64,000 bases of DNA from Lachnospiraceae bacterium (GTDB lineage Bacteria > Bacillota > Clostridia > Lachnospirales > Lachnospiraceae), in the NCBI GenBank assembly GCA_028692395.1, contig JAQUXP010000017.1:1-64000 (forward strand), read 5' to 3'. Positions 14,351 through 24,336 of the stretch are shown in pieces. Position numbers and translations under genes: made by a program. The notes under the pieces are model-generated. The model worked only from the letters and a program-made list of their open reading frames with translations. It was not told where the DNA came from and did not search any database. Numbering within the stretch: position 1 is the first letter of the stretch; each line of letters starts with the position of its first letter.

Positions 14351-16227
14351 ACAGTTCCCTCCAATCGTTCTTTTAATATCTGATAGTTCTGGTTTTCCTG
14401 CGCCTCCGGCACCATCTCTGCCCGCTTCAGAATCTGCGCCGCCCGCTCCAGCTGATCCTGTTCCATCAGATATCCGGCATATGTGCAGAATACCTCCAGT
14501 TCTTCCGGAAACTCCCGCACTGCCCTTTCATAGTAATTTACACATTGTTCTTCCCGGGAAAGCAGGTGGCTGCAGGACGCTATCCGAAGCAGCACACGCA
14601 TCCTGATCCCGGCATGCACCTGGGAGTCCAACAGGCGATCTCCATATACGATGGCCTTCTCCAGAGATTCTTTCTGCCCTGCTGCCTCCTTTCCCAGCAT
14701 TCCATCCAGGGTATACGCAGCAGATAATCGTTCCAGTAATTCTCTTTTTTCCTCCCTGTGCAGAATCGGATCCTGATTTTCCACAAGACGAAGCAGTTCT
14801 TCATAGATCTTGATTCCTTTTTGATAAGGCTGCTCACAGTACTCCTCCAGATACATGGCATCCGTAACCCAGATCTCAGCACAGGCAATCAGTCCCGGAT
14901 ACGTTTCCTCCCACAGGCGACTGCTCCTCTGACTCCGCTGTTCCATCTCATCGAGCTTTTTGGCCATTTTCCTCCAGTCAATCTCGTCTGAAAACTTACA
15001 TAATGTCTCAGAGAGCTGACGCATCTGTATCTCCTGATCCTGGGGTAAATCCGCTTTTTCAAACCAGAAGGCAGCCTGTTCATAATCGGTGTAAAAGAAG
15101 GGATCCTCCGCATTTCCACCAAAATAAAGATAGGCAATTCTTCCGGCTGTCTTTGTGTGTTGTGCTGTCTCTTCTTTATACAGTGTGCGAAGCCTCTCCA
15201 CGCACTCAATTGCTGCCTGGGTCTGTTCCTCTTTAACACCTGCCTCTAAAAGCTGCAGATATCCCTCTTCCCGGTCTGGGCGAAGGTGAATCGCCTGTTC
15301 ACAAAGCTCCATCAGCTTTGATATTTTTCCCTCCGCCGAATGGACCTCTGGGCTGATCTGTTCCATCTGGTTTTGCGCCTGTGACAGCAGCGTATGATAC
15401 TGCATCTCATGAGCGGCTTCTGTCAGTGCTCCTGTAATACCCGCAAGTATCAGTATCCCAAACACAACCGCTATATTCTTCTTATAGCGGTTTCCCTGTT
15501 TCCTTTCCTCCAGAATTTTCTCCAGCTCTTCTTTTAGTCTCCTGGCCTGTTGAAAACGGTATTTCCTGTCCGACCTGCAGCATTTTCTGCAGACTCTTCC
15601 TATTCTTCCATACTTTTTATGCCCCAACAGTGTCAAAAGAGTAATTCCCACTCCAAAGATGTCTGTTCTTTCGTCACATACTCCTCCGTGCTGCTCCGGT
15701 GCTGCATACCCTTCCGTTCCGGCAAAGCTTTCTCTTCCCCGTTCCTGTTCATACTGGTAAGAGGCGATACCAAAATCAATCAATCTGATCTGTCCGTCTG
15801 TCAGCATCATAATGTTGTCCGGCTTCAGGTCCCGGTAAAGGACAGCAGGTGAACGGCTGTGCAGATACTCCATGGTACCTGCCAGCACAATTCCGATCTC
15901 CAAAACCTCTGACTCTGTAAAATGATAGCCCCGCCGAAGCAGTTCTCCCAGTGTCTCTCCCTGAAGATACTCCATCACCAGACAGCATCCGTCTTCCATC
16001 GTCACTAAATCTACCACAGCCGGAATCGCAGGATAGTGCAGTTCTTTCAGCATGGAAGCCTCTCGAAGGTACTCGGATTTTTCCCCTGGCAGGTATTTTA
16101 CCGCCCATTTTTTTCCAATACTTACATCTACTGCAAGATAAACTGTTCCAAAACCTCCCTGACCGATCTTATCCACAAGATAGTACTTTTCTCCTATCAG
16201 GTTTCCACATTCGACAATGAAAACCAC
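14347..16227 (-). CDS. Transmembrane Ser/Thr protein kinase with extracytoplasmic helical-repeat domain
   Basis: Residues about 10-235 are a Hanks-type kinase: GQGGFGTVYLA loop, the AVK lysine, catalytic YRDLKPDN (Tyr in place of the usual His), DFG in LIDFGIAS and APE in YAAPEQ. The C-lobe is short. One membrane helix (NIAVVFGILILAGITGAL) at about 250-270 is followed by some 350 residues of helical, TPR-like sequence outside the cell rather than PASTA repeats. The listed start is a GTG abutting AAGGAG. The in-frame ATT at 16218 sits eight bases after AAGGAGG and may be the true start. The gene overlaps the secreted repeat-protein gene by 4 bases. Signals and substrates are unknown. Confidence 0.9.
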   Translation of the reverse strand: MVFIVECGNLIGEKYYLVDKIGQGGFGTVYLAVDVSIGKKWAVKYLPGEKSEYLREASMLKELHYPAIPAVVDLVTMEDGCCLVMEYLQGETLGELLRRGYHFTESEVLEIGIVLAGTMEYLHSRSPAVLYRDLKPDNIMMLTDGQIRLIDFGIASYQYEQERGRESFAGTEGYAAPEQHGGVCDERTDIFGVGITLLTLLGHKKYGRIGRVCRKCCRSDRKYRFQQARRLKEELEKILEERKQGNRYKKNIAVVFGILILAGITGALTEAAHEMQYHTLLSQAQNQMEQISPEVHSAEGKISKLMELCEQAIHLRPDREEGYLQLLEAGVKEEQTQAAIECVERLRTLYKEETAQHTKTAGRIAYLYFGGNAEDPFFYTDYEQAAFWFEKADLPQDQEIQMRQLSETLCKFSDEIDWRKMAKKLDEMEQRSQRSSRLWEETYPGLIACAEIWVTDAMYLEEYCEQPYQKGIKIYEELLRLVENQDPILHREEKRELLERLSAAYTLDGMLGKEAAGQKESLEKAIVYGDRLLDSQVHAGIRMRVLLRIASCSHLLSREEQCVNYYERAVREFPEELEVFCTYAGYLMEQDQLERAAQILKRAEMVPEAQENQNYQILKERLEGTV

Positions 16228-16364
16228 CTCCTTGCATCACAACTAATCTCTGACAATAATTTTAAATTTTACAATGGTAATAGCCGGGCGATAAGCCCCT
16301 GATACTACAGATTTCTTGAAGCGAATGCTTCCGGGAAATAGAAATCATGCATCTATGATAGCAT

Positions 16365-16404
16365 AAAAGAGTTCCGCATGCAAGAGCAGAGGCGGAACTC
16401 TTTT
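16365..16404. terminator. Bidirectional terminator downstream of argS
   Basis: Thirteen-bp perfect arms AAAAGAGTTCCGC (16365-16377) and GCGGAACTCTTTT (16392-16404) carry A and T tracts at their ends. It lies 63 bases after the argS stop. Confidence 0.85.
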
Positions 16405-16416
16405 AGAAACTTTTAT

Positions 16417-16443
16417 GTAACTAATCAGGTACTGAACAGCTAC
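16417..16443. repeat. Dispersed 27-bp palindromic repeat, copy A (downstream of argS)
   Basis: This is an imperfect palindrome related to the copies at 18265-18291 and 45519-45545 (outer arms GTAACTG/CAGTTAC, inner arms TCAG/CTGA, 3-base centre). This copy is the most diverged and reads best in the reverse direction relative to the other two. Confidence 0.75.
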
Positions 16444-16467
16444 ACTTTTCATTTACTTTTTCAGTGC

Positions 16468-18234
16468 TTACATCCGTTCCGGTGCAGAGAATCCCAGCAT
16501 GTCGATGCAGGCCTCCAGAAGCTCACGAACAAGATCCAGCAGAGCGATCCAGGAAGCCTTCTGTGCTTCATTTTCCTCACCCAGAATCTTTGTCTCATGG
16601 TAAAAACGGTTAAATGCATTGGCAAAATCATAGATATAGGAACAGATCTTATGTGGTGCTTTTTCCTCGAAGGCATTTTCCACCACGCCGTTAAACTTGG
16701 CAGCCTCTATCATCAGTGCTTTTTCGCTGGCACTGGCTGCCGGAAGCAGTCTGCAGGCACTCACATCTTTTCCTTCTTCTCTGTAACGGCTGAGAATTGA
16801 TTTGATACGAACAATCGTGTACAGAATATATGGACCTGTGTCTCCTTCAAAGGAGGTAAAGCGGTCAATATCAAACACATAATCCTTGGAAGCCTGATTG
16901 GACAGATCTCCATATTTGATTGCGGAAAGTCCAACAATCTCCGCTGTAGTATGTGCTTCCTTCTCTTTCACACTGCGGTTTTCCACGATTTTACGATACA
17001 TCTCTTCATCAATGTCATGGATCAGATTTTCCAGACGCATCACGCCACCCTCCCGGGTCTTGAAAGGCTTTCCGTCTTTTCCATTCATGGTGCCAAATCC
17101 CAGAAACTGCAGCTTGGTACCTTCCTCCACAAGCTTTGCCTTTCTTGCGCAGCGGAATACCTGGATAAAGTGAAGCTCCTGACGTTTATCCACCACATAC
17201 AGAATCTCATCCGGATGGAACAGTTTCATACGCTCCATAATCGTGGCAAGATCCGTGGTATTATACAGCGACGCTCCGTCTGACTTCAGAATCATACAGG
17301 GTGGAATCTCCTTGGTATCTGTCTCTTCCTTCACATCCACCACAAGGGCTCCCTGATCCAGATGGGCATATCCGTGCTCTTTTAAGTACTCTACCATCTC
17401 CGGAATATAAGGCTGTGCGTCTGATTCCTTCTTCCAGAGATCAAACTCCACATTCAGCTTTGCATAATTCTGCTTCAAATCCGTGACGGAAACATTCATA
17501 ATATGGTTCCACAGTGCCATGTAGCCTGCCTGTCCCTGCTGCAGCTGGAAGGTTGCCTCCATAGCCCGTTCCTTGTAAGCCTCATCTTCCTTGGATTTTG
17601 CACTGGCCTCCGGATAGATCTCTTCCAGCTCACTGATGGTAAATGGAGCTTCCTTTGGGTATTCCCCTGTATAACTCTCATCAAAATAAACCAGCTCCGG
17701 CTGGCGCTCCTTCAGTTCTGTGATAATCAGCCCCATCTGCAGACCCCAGTCTCCCAGATGCACATCTCCTATCATCTTATGCCCCATGGCACGTCCGATA
17801 CGCTTAATACTCTCTCCAATGATGGCAGAACGCAGATGTCCTACATGCAGAGGCTTTGCAACGTTAGGTCCGCCGTAATCGATCATAATAGTCTTGGGCT
17901 CTTTTGCCTTTTCAATAGAAAGATTCTCGTCTTCTTTTACCTGAGCAAGATATTCACTCAGATATTCTGCACTGATTTTCATATTGATAAAGCCTGGCGC
18001 AACTGCATTTACTTCTCCGATTGCTCTGGCATTCGCAAGTTTTTCTGTCACATCATTGGCAATCATAATTGGAGCTTTCTTATATGCTTTCGCTGCTGCC
18101 ATAGCACCATTACACTGATATTCGCAGAGATCCGGGCGGTTTGACACGGTAACTCTGCCATACTCTGCCTCATAGCCTGCATCTGCAAATGCCTGCTGTA
18201 CCTCTGCTGAAATAATCTCAATTATTTTCTTCAT
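16468..18234 (-). CDS. argS: Arginyl-tRNA synthetase
   Basis: The 588-aa protein is a class I synthetase. An N-terminal Arg-tRNA synthetase additional domain (about 1-110) precedes the HIGH motif variant HVGH in GGPNVAKPLHVGHLRS (about 120-135). The KMSK equivalent lies in GKPFKTREGG, and a C-terminal DALR anticodon-binding domain ends in LGFSAPERM. It charges tRNA-Arg with arginine in the cytoplasm. It lies 64 bases after the CBS-domain gene. Copies of a 27-bp palindrome lie on both sides of the gene. Confidence 0.97.
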   Translation of the reverse strand: MKKIIEIISAEVQQAFADAGYEAEYGRVTVSNRPDLCEYQCNGAMAAAKAYKKAPIMIANDVTEKLANARAIGEVNAVAPGFINMKISAEYLSEYLAQVKEDENLSIEKAKEPKTIMIDYGGPNVAKPLHVGHLRSAIIGESIKRIGRAMGHKMIGDVHLGDWGLQMGLIITELKERQPELVYFDESYTGEYPKEAPFTISELEEIYPEASAKSKEDEAYKERAMEATFQLQQGQAGYMALWNHIMNVSVTDLKQNYAKLNVEFDLWKKESDAQPYIPEMVEYLKEHGYAHLDQGALVVDVKEETDTKEIPPCMILKSDGASLYNTTDLATIMERMKLFHPDEILYVVDKRQELHFIQVFRCARKAKLVEEGTKLQFLGFGTMNGKDGKPFKTREGGVMRLENLIHDIDEEMYRKIVENRSVKEKEAHTTAEIVGLSAIKYGDLSNQASKDYVFDIDRFTSFEGDTGPYILYTIVRIKSILSRYREEGKDVSACRLLPAASASEKALMIEAAKFNGVVENAFEEKAPHKICSYIYDFANAFNRFYHETKILGEENEAQKASWIALLDLVRELLEACIDMLGFSAPERM

Positions 18235-18264
18235 TCTTCCACCTCATCTGATTACTATGTTGTC

Positions 18265-18291
18265 GTAACTGTTCAGTGCCTGACCAGTTAC
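18265..18291. repeat. Dispersed 27-bp palindromic repeat, copy B (upstream of argS)
   Basis: Outer arms GTAACTG and CAGTTAC (7 bp, perfect), one mismatched pair, inner arms TCAG and CTGA, and centre TGC. It is almost identical to the copy at 45519-45545. Confidence 0.8.
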
Positions 18292-18298
18292 ATGTTAT

Positions 18299-18736
18299 CT
18301 ACATTTCCAGATTTTTCTGCCGTTCCAGTTCTTTTAATCCTGATTTTTCATAGCAGTACTGAATAATATCACGCCGCCTGATAATACCGATAAAAGTACC
18401 TTCATCATCCACAACCGGAACAAAGTTCTGGCGCATGGACACCGTGACAAGATCCTCAATATTACAATTGATGTTAACGGCATCATTATGCCAGCGTCTC
18501 TGTACCGCTTTGATGGGAATATCCTCTGCATTATGCAGATTCAAATCATAACGGTTCTTTATGCAGCGCAGCAGATCACCCTCTGTGATTGTCCCAATAT
18601 ACATACCCTTTTCATTTAACATCGGCATTGCTGTATACTTGTGGAACTCCATCTTTTCTATGGTCTGTCGCAGTGAAAAATCATCACTGATATACGCTAC
18701 CTCCCTTTTGGGCGTAATAAAAAATAAAATATTCAT
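18299..18736 (-). CDS. CBS-domain pair protein
   Basis: The 145-aa protein consists of two CBS motifs (about 10-65 and 78-130; YISDDFSLRQTIEKM...PMLNEKGMYIGTITEGDLLR, then VPVVDDEGTFIGIIRRRDII). There is no other domain, so it is a stand-alone Bateman module of the kind that binds adenosyl nucleotides. It is transcribed just ahead of argS from a good promoter at 18826-18854. The ligand and partner are unknown. The region between its stop and argS contains only the 27-bp palindrome. Confidence 0.9.
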   Translation of the reverse strand: MNILFFITPKREVAYISDDFSLRQTIEKMEFHKYTAMPMLNEKGMYIGTITEGDLLRCIKNRYDLNLHNAEDIPIKAVQRRWHNDAVNINCNIEDLVTVSMRQNFVPVVDDEGTFIGIIRRRDIIQYCYEKSGLKELERQKNLEM

Positions 18737-18825
18737 AAAAATCCCTCTCCTGAATCATTGGCTTACCCTCTGTGCAGTATCTGTACGGCTCTGCCAGATA
18801 AATAATTGCTTTTGTACCCTGCTCT

Positions 18826-18854
18826 AGTATAATAGAAACAATCGGAAAAAACAA
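18826..18854 (-). promoter_or_regulatory. Promoter of the CBS gene and probably argS
   Basis: On the minus strand TTGTTT (18854-18849) and TATACT (18831-18826) are separated by 17 bases. The position is about 90 bases upstream of the CBS start codon. Confidence 0.65.
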
Positions 18855-18872
18855 CCGGTAATTACTTTAAAG

Positions 18873-18911
18873 TGAGGATGAGACTGCTTTTTACCAACAG
18901 TCTCATCCTCA
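18873..18911. terminator. Terminator hairpin after the ABC permease gene
   Basis: Perfect 14-bp arms (TGAGGATGAGACTG and CAGTCTCATCCTCA) enclose an 11-base loop. It lies 12 bases beyond the permease stop. The strongest T run is on the plus-strand side; on the minus strand it is followed by ACTTTAAAG, so leftward termination may be weaker. Confidence 0.75.
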
Positions 18912-18922
18912 TTTTTTTGTCG

Positions 18923-20173
18923 TTATTCATGTCTCAGTGCATCAATCGGATTCAGGTTTGCGGCCTTAATAGAAGGCAGCATACCAAATATAATTCCGAT
19001 TACGATGGAGAATACTACTGATGCGATAATCGCAGGAACTGAGATCGCAACCAGTGTTCCAGAAACCTTGGAGATTACCTTGGCCAGTATGATGCCGGTT
19101 ATGACGCCGATAACACCTCCAATGCTGGTCAGAACCGCTGCCTCTGTTAAAAACTGTGCCAGGATCTTATTCTTCCTTGCTCCGATTGCTTTCTTTAAGC
19201 CAATCTCACTGGTACGCTCCGTCACAGACACCAGCATGATGTTCATAACGCCAATTCCCCCTACCAGAAGAGAGATGCTTGCAACCCATAGTAACAGACT
19301 GTTCGTACTGGAACTTAAAGCCTGCAGATCCTGCGCTTTTTTCAACAGATCCTCTGCCTGATACTTCATATCAGAACCGGAATCCGTGATTGCTTCGTTC
19401 ATAATCTCTGCTGCCTGTTTTCCCGCATCGCTCATATCCTCAGTGCTTTTTGCACTGACGGTGGCATTTTGCGGTTCATCGAAGTTATATACAACAGGCC
19501 AGGTAGTGTCCGGTATCAGAACACTTCCGTACTCTTCCTGGTGATAGGTCTGGTAATCCTGCAGCGAGTTGATCACCGGCTGGAAGGAATCCGCCTTTTC
19601 AATCAGTCCCACCACGGTAAATGGTTCTCCGCTGATCTCGATGGTACTTCCCAGTGCATTCTTTCCCTGGAACAGGGCCTCTGAAGCAACCCGATCCAGC
19701 ACTGCAACCTTTCTGTATTTTCCAAAATCATCATCCAGGAACCCCCGTCCTGCACTGACTACATACCCGCAGGTGGAAAGGTAGGCATTGTCCACGCCAT
19801 AGACCTTTCCTCCGCTGAGCTTGTTGTTGCCATAGGTGATTCCGTCTACATATGCTCTGCTGTTGTAAAAGGATACATTCGATATCGTGTTCAGATCACG
19901 GATTCTCTGCTTCTGCTCCTCTGTAAACTGTGCCACTCCTGCCGGAAGACCACCGTCCATCCAGTAATCACCGTCACCTTGTTTCAGCGTTACTGACACA
20001 TTGTTATTGCCTGCTCCAATCAGATTCTGCTTAATCTGCTCATTGGTTCCCTTTATTGTCGATACAATTGCTATAATTGCAGCAATTCCAATGATGACTC
20101 CCAGCATCGTCAGAAAGGACCGCATCTTATGAGACCAGATTCCCTGAAAGGATAGTCTGACATTCTCTAACAT
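18923..20173 (-). CDS. MacB-type ABC transporter permease
   Basis: The 416-aa protein has the MacB/FtsX layout. An N-terminal helix (SFLTMLGVIIGIAAIIAIVS) is followed by a large extracytoplasmic domain (about 45-290, MacB_PCD type) and three C-terminal helices with the conserved GGIGVMNIMLVSVTERTSEIGLKKAIGA segment. It is the last gene of a four-gene export operon, 26 bases after the second adaptor. Such systems use a mechanotransmission mechanism to export peptides, antibiotics or lipoproteins; the cargo here is unknown. Confidence 0.95.
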   Translation of the reverse strand: MLENVRLSFQGIWSHKMRSFLTMLGVIIGIAAIIAIVSTIKGTNEQIKQNLIGAGNNNVSVTLKQGDGDYWMDGGLPAGVAQFTEEQKQRIRDLNTISNVSFYNSRAYVDGITYGNNKLSGGKVYGVDNAYLSTCGYVVSAGRGFLDDDFGKYRKVAVLDRVASEALFQGKNALGSTIEISGEPFTVVGLIEKADSFQPVINSLQDYQTYHQEEYGSVLIPDTTWPVVYNFDEPQNATVSAKSTEDMSDAGKQAAEIMNEAITDSGSDMKYQAEDLLKKAQDLQALSSSTNSLLLWVASISLLVGGIGVMNIMLVSVTERTSEIGLKKAIGARKNKILAQFLTEAAVLTSIGGVIGVITGIILAKVISKVSGTLVAISVPAIIASVVFSIVIGIIFGMLPSIKAANLNPIDALRHE

Positions 20174-20199
20174 TTCATTTCCCCCTGTCTGATTGAATA

Positions 20200-22233
20200 T
20201 TAATAGCCGTAAAGCTGTGAAAGTGTACTTTCCTTTGTGGCGGCTCCCTCTTTGATCTGCTTTCCATAGGGAAATGCGATCCAGTCCGAAGCTGTCAGGC
20301 CACTGCTAATCTCATATACATCGCCCCACAAAATCTGTCCGGTGGTGATGATCTGCTTTTTCAGCTTATTGTTCTCGTCCCGGATATAGACATACTTCTT
20401 TCCCTTATCTTCCAGGAAAAATGCCTTTGATATCGAGATGGTATCACTGTTCATCATATCAGACGCATCTACGACAAATGAAATCTGAACCTGCTCATTG
20501 TTCGTAAGCTCCGTTCCTCCCTCCGCAATATAAGCAATAAAGGAGTAACCGGAAGAATTCGCATTATTGTAATCGGTATAATTATCAACAGGATATGTGG
20601 ATATCTCTTTTACTGTGGCCTCACACGTAGTACCGCTCTGGTAAGACTGTATTGTAAGTACTGTGCCCTCTTTCAAGAGATCCAGCTGCATCTCGCTTAC
20701 GGTTCCCTTTACATACATGCCATCGGTGCTTGCCACGGTAAGGAAATCAGAACCATCCTTAGGCGGATTGGCTGGATTTCCCACCTTTTTTACAATGCCG
20801 TTGATCTTGGACACTACCTGACCGTCATTGACTGCTTTTCTGGCATTTTTTAATTTCAACTGGGCTTCCTTGATGTCCAGCTGCATACTGCGAATCTCTT
20901 TTTCTTTATCTTTGATTGCCTTAGCAAGCTCTTCTTTTGTATAGCTTGTCACATCGGAGCCAAGACCGGAATAAAGCTTTCCGGTGGTGTTCCCTGTAGT
21001 GCTTCCGTCTTTTTTGTCCTTATTGGATGCAGAGCTATCCGTAAAGATAAACTTTCCGGTTCCCGCCATGGTCAAGGAGCGAACCTTGGTGGGATCTGCC
21101 GTTCCCACAGAAGCGGTATTGCTTCCGCTTATGGTTGGTGACGGCGAATCAGAAGGACCGGCTGTCGTGGTCGGCTCCGGAGTTACCGTCGGGGTCATCG
21201 TTGGCGTGGTTGTTGGAGTCGTCGTTGGGGTCACTGTTGGCGCCGGGGTTCCTGTTGGCGTTGGAATCCCTGTTGGCGTTGGAATCCCTGTTGGCGTCGG
21301 AGTCCCTGTTGGCGTTGGCGTTGGAGTCACCGGTTCTTTATGCTCCAGATCAAAAATTGCACTCCAGCCCTCCGGATAAAAAAGCGGCGTTGTAATCTTG
21401 GCTGCATTTTCACTCCAAACCTTCACAAGTGGATTGGAATACAGGTTATCTTCGTGAATCTCAAGACGATAACAATATCCCGGTGATGTTTTTTCTCCCA
21501 GCGTTCCGTCTTCTTTATACTCATAACCCATCATAACATTTTTAAAGGATGCCAGAATTATAGTATCTGGCTCGCATAAGAATACGTAGGGATCTTCTAT
21601 CGTTCCGGTTCCTTTAAAGTTTCCGGTAATTTTTCCCTTTTGCAGGATTGCCCCGCTCAGTTGATTATCCGTTCCATTATAGATAATCGGATTGACAGGT
21701 TCTTCCGTCGGGGTCGGTTCTATGGGTTCTATGGGTTCTACCGGTTCTCCTGGATCTCCTGGATCATCTGGAAAATCGGGGAAACCAGGATCAGAAGGAT
21801 CATCCTGACCTCCTGGGGTAGTACTTGCAGAGGGCTTTGTATTCTTTAAGGTTTTCAGATCTGCCTGAGCTCTTTGAAGCTTTAACTGCTGCTCCTGAAG
21901 CGCCAGATCCTGCATATCAAGATTCAGATTCGTAAGGGTCATATCGTAGGTCATCAGAACATCGCCTGGTTTTACTGTATCTCCCTCTTTTACGAATACC
22001 TGGTCTACTGTCTGGGAATCAGACAGCTTTACACTTTGCTGCACATCGGAAGTAACAACACCGTCCATGGATGTACTTCCGTTAAAAAAGCCTCCTGAAT
22101 TCAGTTCGCTTACCGGCACAACAGCCACAGTGGAATCCTGCGATGCCTTTACTGCATATACAACACCGCTGCCAAGTGCACATACAGCGGCCACTGATAC
22201 GACTATCGTAATTATTTTCTTTTTATTTAACAT
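20200..22233 (-). CDS. Membrane-fusion adaptor protein (HlyD/MacA-like) with Pro/Thr-rich insert
   Basis: The 677-aa protein has an N-terminal membrane anchor ([22 protein letters not shown]) and a split biotinyl-lipoyl/barrel-sandwich domain ([21 protein letters not shown], later [10 protein letters not shown]-like GKVNGI region around 500). Coiled-coil segments and beta-barrel domains follow. Two large low-complexity inserts are present: an acidic Pro-rich segment near 135-180 and a PT-G/PT repeat near 300-370 (plus-strand 21130-21330). At 677 aa it is much longer than usual adaptors (about 350-450), so the inserts probably span the thick Gram-positive wall. It lies 10 bases after the ATPase gene. 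Confidence 0.88.
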   Translation of the reverse strand: MLNKKKIITIVVSVAAVCALGSGVVYAVKASQDSTVAVVPVSELNSGGFFNGSTSMDGVVTSDVQQSVKLSDSQTVDQVFVKEGDTVKPGDVLMTYDMTLTNLNLDMQDLALQEQQLKLQRAQADLKTLKNTKPSASTTPGGQDDPSDPGFPDFPDDPGDPGEPVEPIEPIEPTPTEEPVNPIIYNGTDNQLSGAILQKGKITGNFKGTGTIEDPYVFLCEPDTIILASFKNVMMGYEYKEDGTLGEKTSPGYCYRLEIHEDNLYSNPLVKVWSENAAKITTPLFYPEGWSAIFDLEHKEPVTPTPTPTGTPTPTGIPTPTGIPTPTGTPAPTVTPTTTPTTTPTMTPTVTPEPTTTAGPSDSPSPTISGSNTASVGTADPTKVRSLTMAGTGKFIFTDSSASNKDKKDGSTTGNTTGKLYSGLGSDVTSYTKEELAKAIKDKEKEIRSMQLDIKEAQLKLKNARKAVNDGQVVSKINGIVKKVGNPANPPKDGSDFLTVASTDGMYVKGTVSEMQLDLLKEGTVLTIQSYQSGTTCEATVKEISTYPVDNYTDYNNANSSGYSFIAYIAEGGTELTNNEQVQISFVVDASDMMNSDTISISKAFFLEDKGKKYVYIRDENNKLKKQIITTGQILWGDVYEISSGLTASDWIAFPYGKQIKEGAATKESTLSQLYGY

Positions 22234-22243
22234 GCCGCCCCTC

Positions 22244-22930
22244 CTATCTGTCTGTCTGTGCTTCCCGTTCTTTTAATATACCGTCACGAATCTCAACAAC
22301 ACGCTGCGCATATTCCGCAATATCCGGTGCATGCGTGATCATCAGTATGCTGACTCCTTCATCATTCAGGCTTTGGAATAATTCCATAACCTGCTCTCCC
22401 GACTTGGAATCCAGCGCTCCGGTGGGTTCATCTGCCAGCAGAATCTTTGGGCGATTAACGATTGCCCTGGCGATGGCCACTCTCTGCTTTTGTCCTCCGG
22501 AAAGCTGTGTAGGCTTAAAATTCACACGATCTGCCAGCCCTACTCTGCTCAAAGCCTCCATGGCCCGTTCTTTTCGTTCTTTTTTAGGGATGCCGGCATA
22601 GGTCAGCGGCAGTGCAACATTTTCCAGTGCCGATTCTTTTGGCATCAGCTGAAAGTTCTGGAATACAAAACCGATCTTCTGCAGACGAATATCAGACATC
22701 TGATTGTCGGTACATTTACTCATATCCTGACCATCCAGGAAAAAGCTTCCGCTGGTCAGCTTATCCAGACAGCCTACTATATTCATCAGGGTTGTCTTGC
22801 CGGAGCCAGAAGGACCCATAATCGCAACATATTCTCCCTCATTCATAGAGAACATGACATCCTTAAGCACCGGAACAATCATCTTTCCCTGTATATAATC
22901 TTTACAGATATCTTTTAGTTCGAGAATCAT
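22244..22930 (-). CDS. MacB-type ABC transporter ATP-binding protein
   Basis: The 228-aa ATPase has Walker [13 protein letters not shown]-loop VFQNFQLMP, signature [14 protein letters not shown], Walker [13 protein letters not shown] and H-loop MITHAPD. The longer frame starts at 23005, but the ATG at 22930 is preceded by a G-rich ribosome-binding site and begins one base after the stop of the first adaptor, so I use it. It powers the exporter together with the permease at 18923-20173. Confidence 0.96.
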   Translation of the reverse strand: MILELKDICKDYIQGKMIVPVLKDVMFSMNEGEYVAIMGPSGSGKTTLMNIVGCLDKLTSGSFFLDGQDMSKCTDNQMSDIRLQKIGFVFQNFQLMPKESALENVALPLTYAGIPKKERKERAMEALSRVGLADRVNFKPTQLSGGQKQRVAIARAIVNRPKILLADEPTGALDSKSGEQVMELFQSLNDEGVSILMITHAPDIAEYAQRVVEIRDGILKEREAQTDR

Positions 22931-22931
22931 G

Positions 22932-24314
22932 TTATGCCCCCTCCCCGCTGACAGCTGCATCTCCTGTCTGTATGTCGGAGGTACCGGCACCATCAGCAGG
23001 TTCATCGGTCATGGGCTCACTTTCTCCCATAGGTTCTCCTTCTCCCATGGAGTCTCCTTCTCCCATAGGTTCTCCTTCTCCCATGGTTTCATCCTTGTTG
23101 ACCGGAGGATTACTCTGTCCCATCATGCCTTCCGAACTGACCTCAGTTGTCATACCTTCCGTCAAACCTTCCTCCGGGAAAGTAATGCTGTCTTCTTTTT
23201 TCAGTCCGTCAGCGATTTCATACATATCCATGGCTTCATCCTGCTGGCCAAGTGTAACCTTCCGTTTTTCCAGCTTTCCAGATCCATTATCTGCCCATAC
23301 ATAAGGCTCACTGTCCAGGTCGTTGATAAAGTAGGACTGCAGCCAGACACCCACCTTCTTGACGGATTCTTCCTGTCCATAATCCTGCTCCACGTAGACA
23401 TGCTGTCCCAGCATCAGATCCTGACTGCTCTCCAGTGTCACATAGAAAGGATAGGAACTGCTGTTGGTTGAGTTGTCTGAACCACCCATACCGGAATAAC
23501 CCATAGTATTGTTACTTGAGGATGCATTCTCACGATCAATCTTGCTGACGGTACCCTTCCAGGTCTTTGTACTGTCTGTACGGGAATGTACAATCACAGC
23601 TGCTCCCTCGGTAAGACTTGCCATATTCATCTCATTGATTTTTCCCTTGATCCGAAAATCTCCCGTGGCAAGAATGGTCATAAAAGAGGTATCTGTGGAA
23701 TTCATATCCGGATTGGTGCCATTGTTAATACTTTTTACCACACCATCAATCTCACTGTAAACAGTAGCCTCACTGATATTTTTATTCAGCTTGTCAATCT
23801 CGACCTGCTTACTCTTCATCTCATATTCCTTCTGCTTGTACTGCAGCTGGGCTTCCTGAATCTGCAGACGTATGTCATTCTTTGCATCCGCCGCAGCGGC
23901 TTTCAGATCCTTTTGCAGCTGAGTTATCGTTTCATTCATACTGGAATATTCGTTATTTAATCGCTCCAGATCCAGCTGTGACTGCTCCAGATCTGTCCGA
24001 TACTTATCGGTATCATAGTTGAACAGCGGCTCTCCTACACGAACCTCCTGTCCCACTTCCACTAAAACATCTTTTACTGTTTTCTCAGAATTCTGCTGAA
24101 CAGACCAGGTATCCTGTGCTTCCACAACACCGGAAAAACGATTGCTCAAACCGCTTCCGCTTCCAAGACTCATCAGTTTTTCAACGCTGCTGACATACAC
24201 AACATTTTCATCTTTTCCGGACTTGTCTCTTCCAAAAAAATACCATCCGGCTCCTCCAATCAGTAATATTGCTGCTGCCAGACCACCTAACAGAGCCACC
24301 TTTTTTTTATTCAT
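22932..24314 (-). CDS. Membrane-fusion adaptor protein (HlyD/MacA-like), first gene of export operon
   Basis: The protein starts at the ATG at 24314 (MNKKKVALLGG), with GGGAGGG six bases upstream, giving about 460 aa. It has an N-terminal anchor (VALLGGLAAAILLIGGAGWYFF), a lipoyl half-motif (VKDVLVEVGQEVRVGEPLF), a long coiled coil (about 110-190) and a second half-motif (VYSEIDGVVKSINNG). A C-terminal barrel follows, then a repeated Met-Gly-Glu tail (MGEGEP units, plus-strand 23010-23090). The operon encodes two different adaptors for one ATPase and permease. They may form a mixed hexamer, or serve two conditions. Confidence 0.9.
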   Translation of the reverse strand: MNKKKVALLGGLAAAILLIGGAGWYFFGRDKSGKDENVVYVSSVEKLMSLGSGSGLSNRFSGVVEAQDTWSVQQNSEKTVKDVLVEVGQEVRVGEPLFNYDTDKYRTDLEQSQLDLERLNNEYSSMNETITQLQKDLKAAAADAKNDIRLQIQEAQLQYKQKEYEMKSKQVEIDKLNKNISEATVYSEIDGVVKSINNGTNPDMNSTDTSFMTILATGDFRIKGKINEMNMASLTEGAAVIVHSRTDSTKTWKGTVSKIDRENASSSNNTMGYSGMGGSDNSTNSSSYPFYVTLESSQDLMLGQHVYVEQDYGQEESVKKVGVWLQSYFINDLDSEPYVWADNGSGKLEKRKVTLGQQDEAMDMYEIADGLKKEDSITFPEEGLTEGMTTEVSSEGMMGQSNPPVNKDETMGEGEPMGEGDSMGEGEPMGESEPMTDEPADGAGTSDIQTGDAAVSGEGA

Positions 24315-24336
24315 ACTACGCCCTCCCAAAGTCTGA

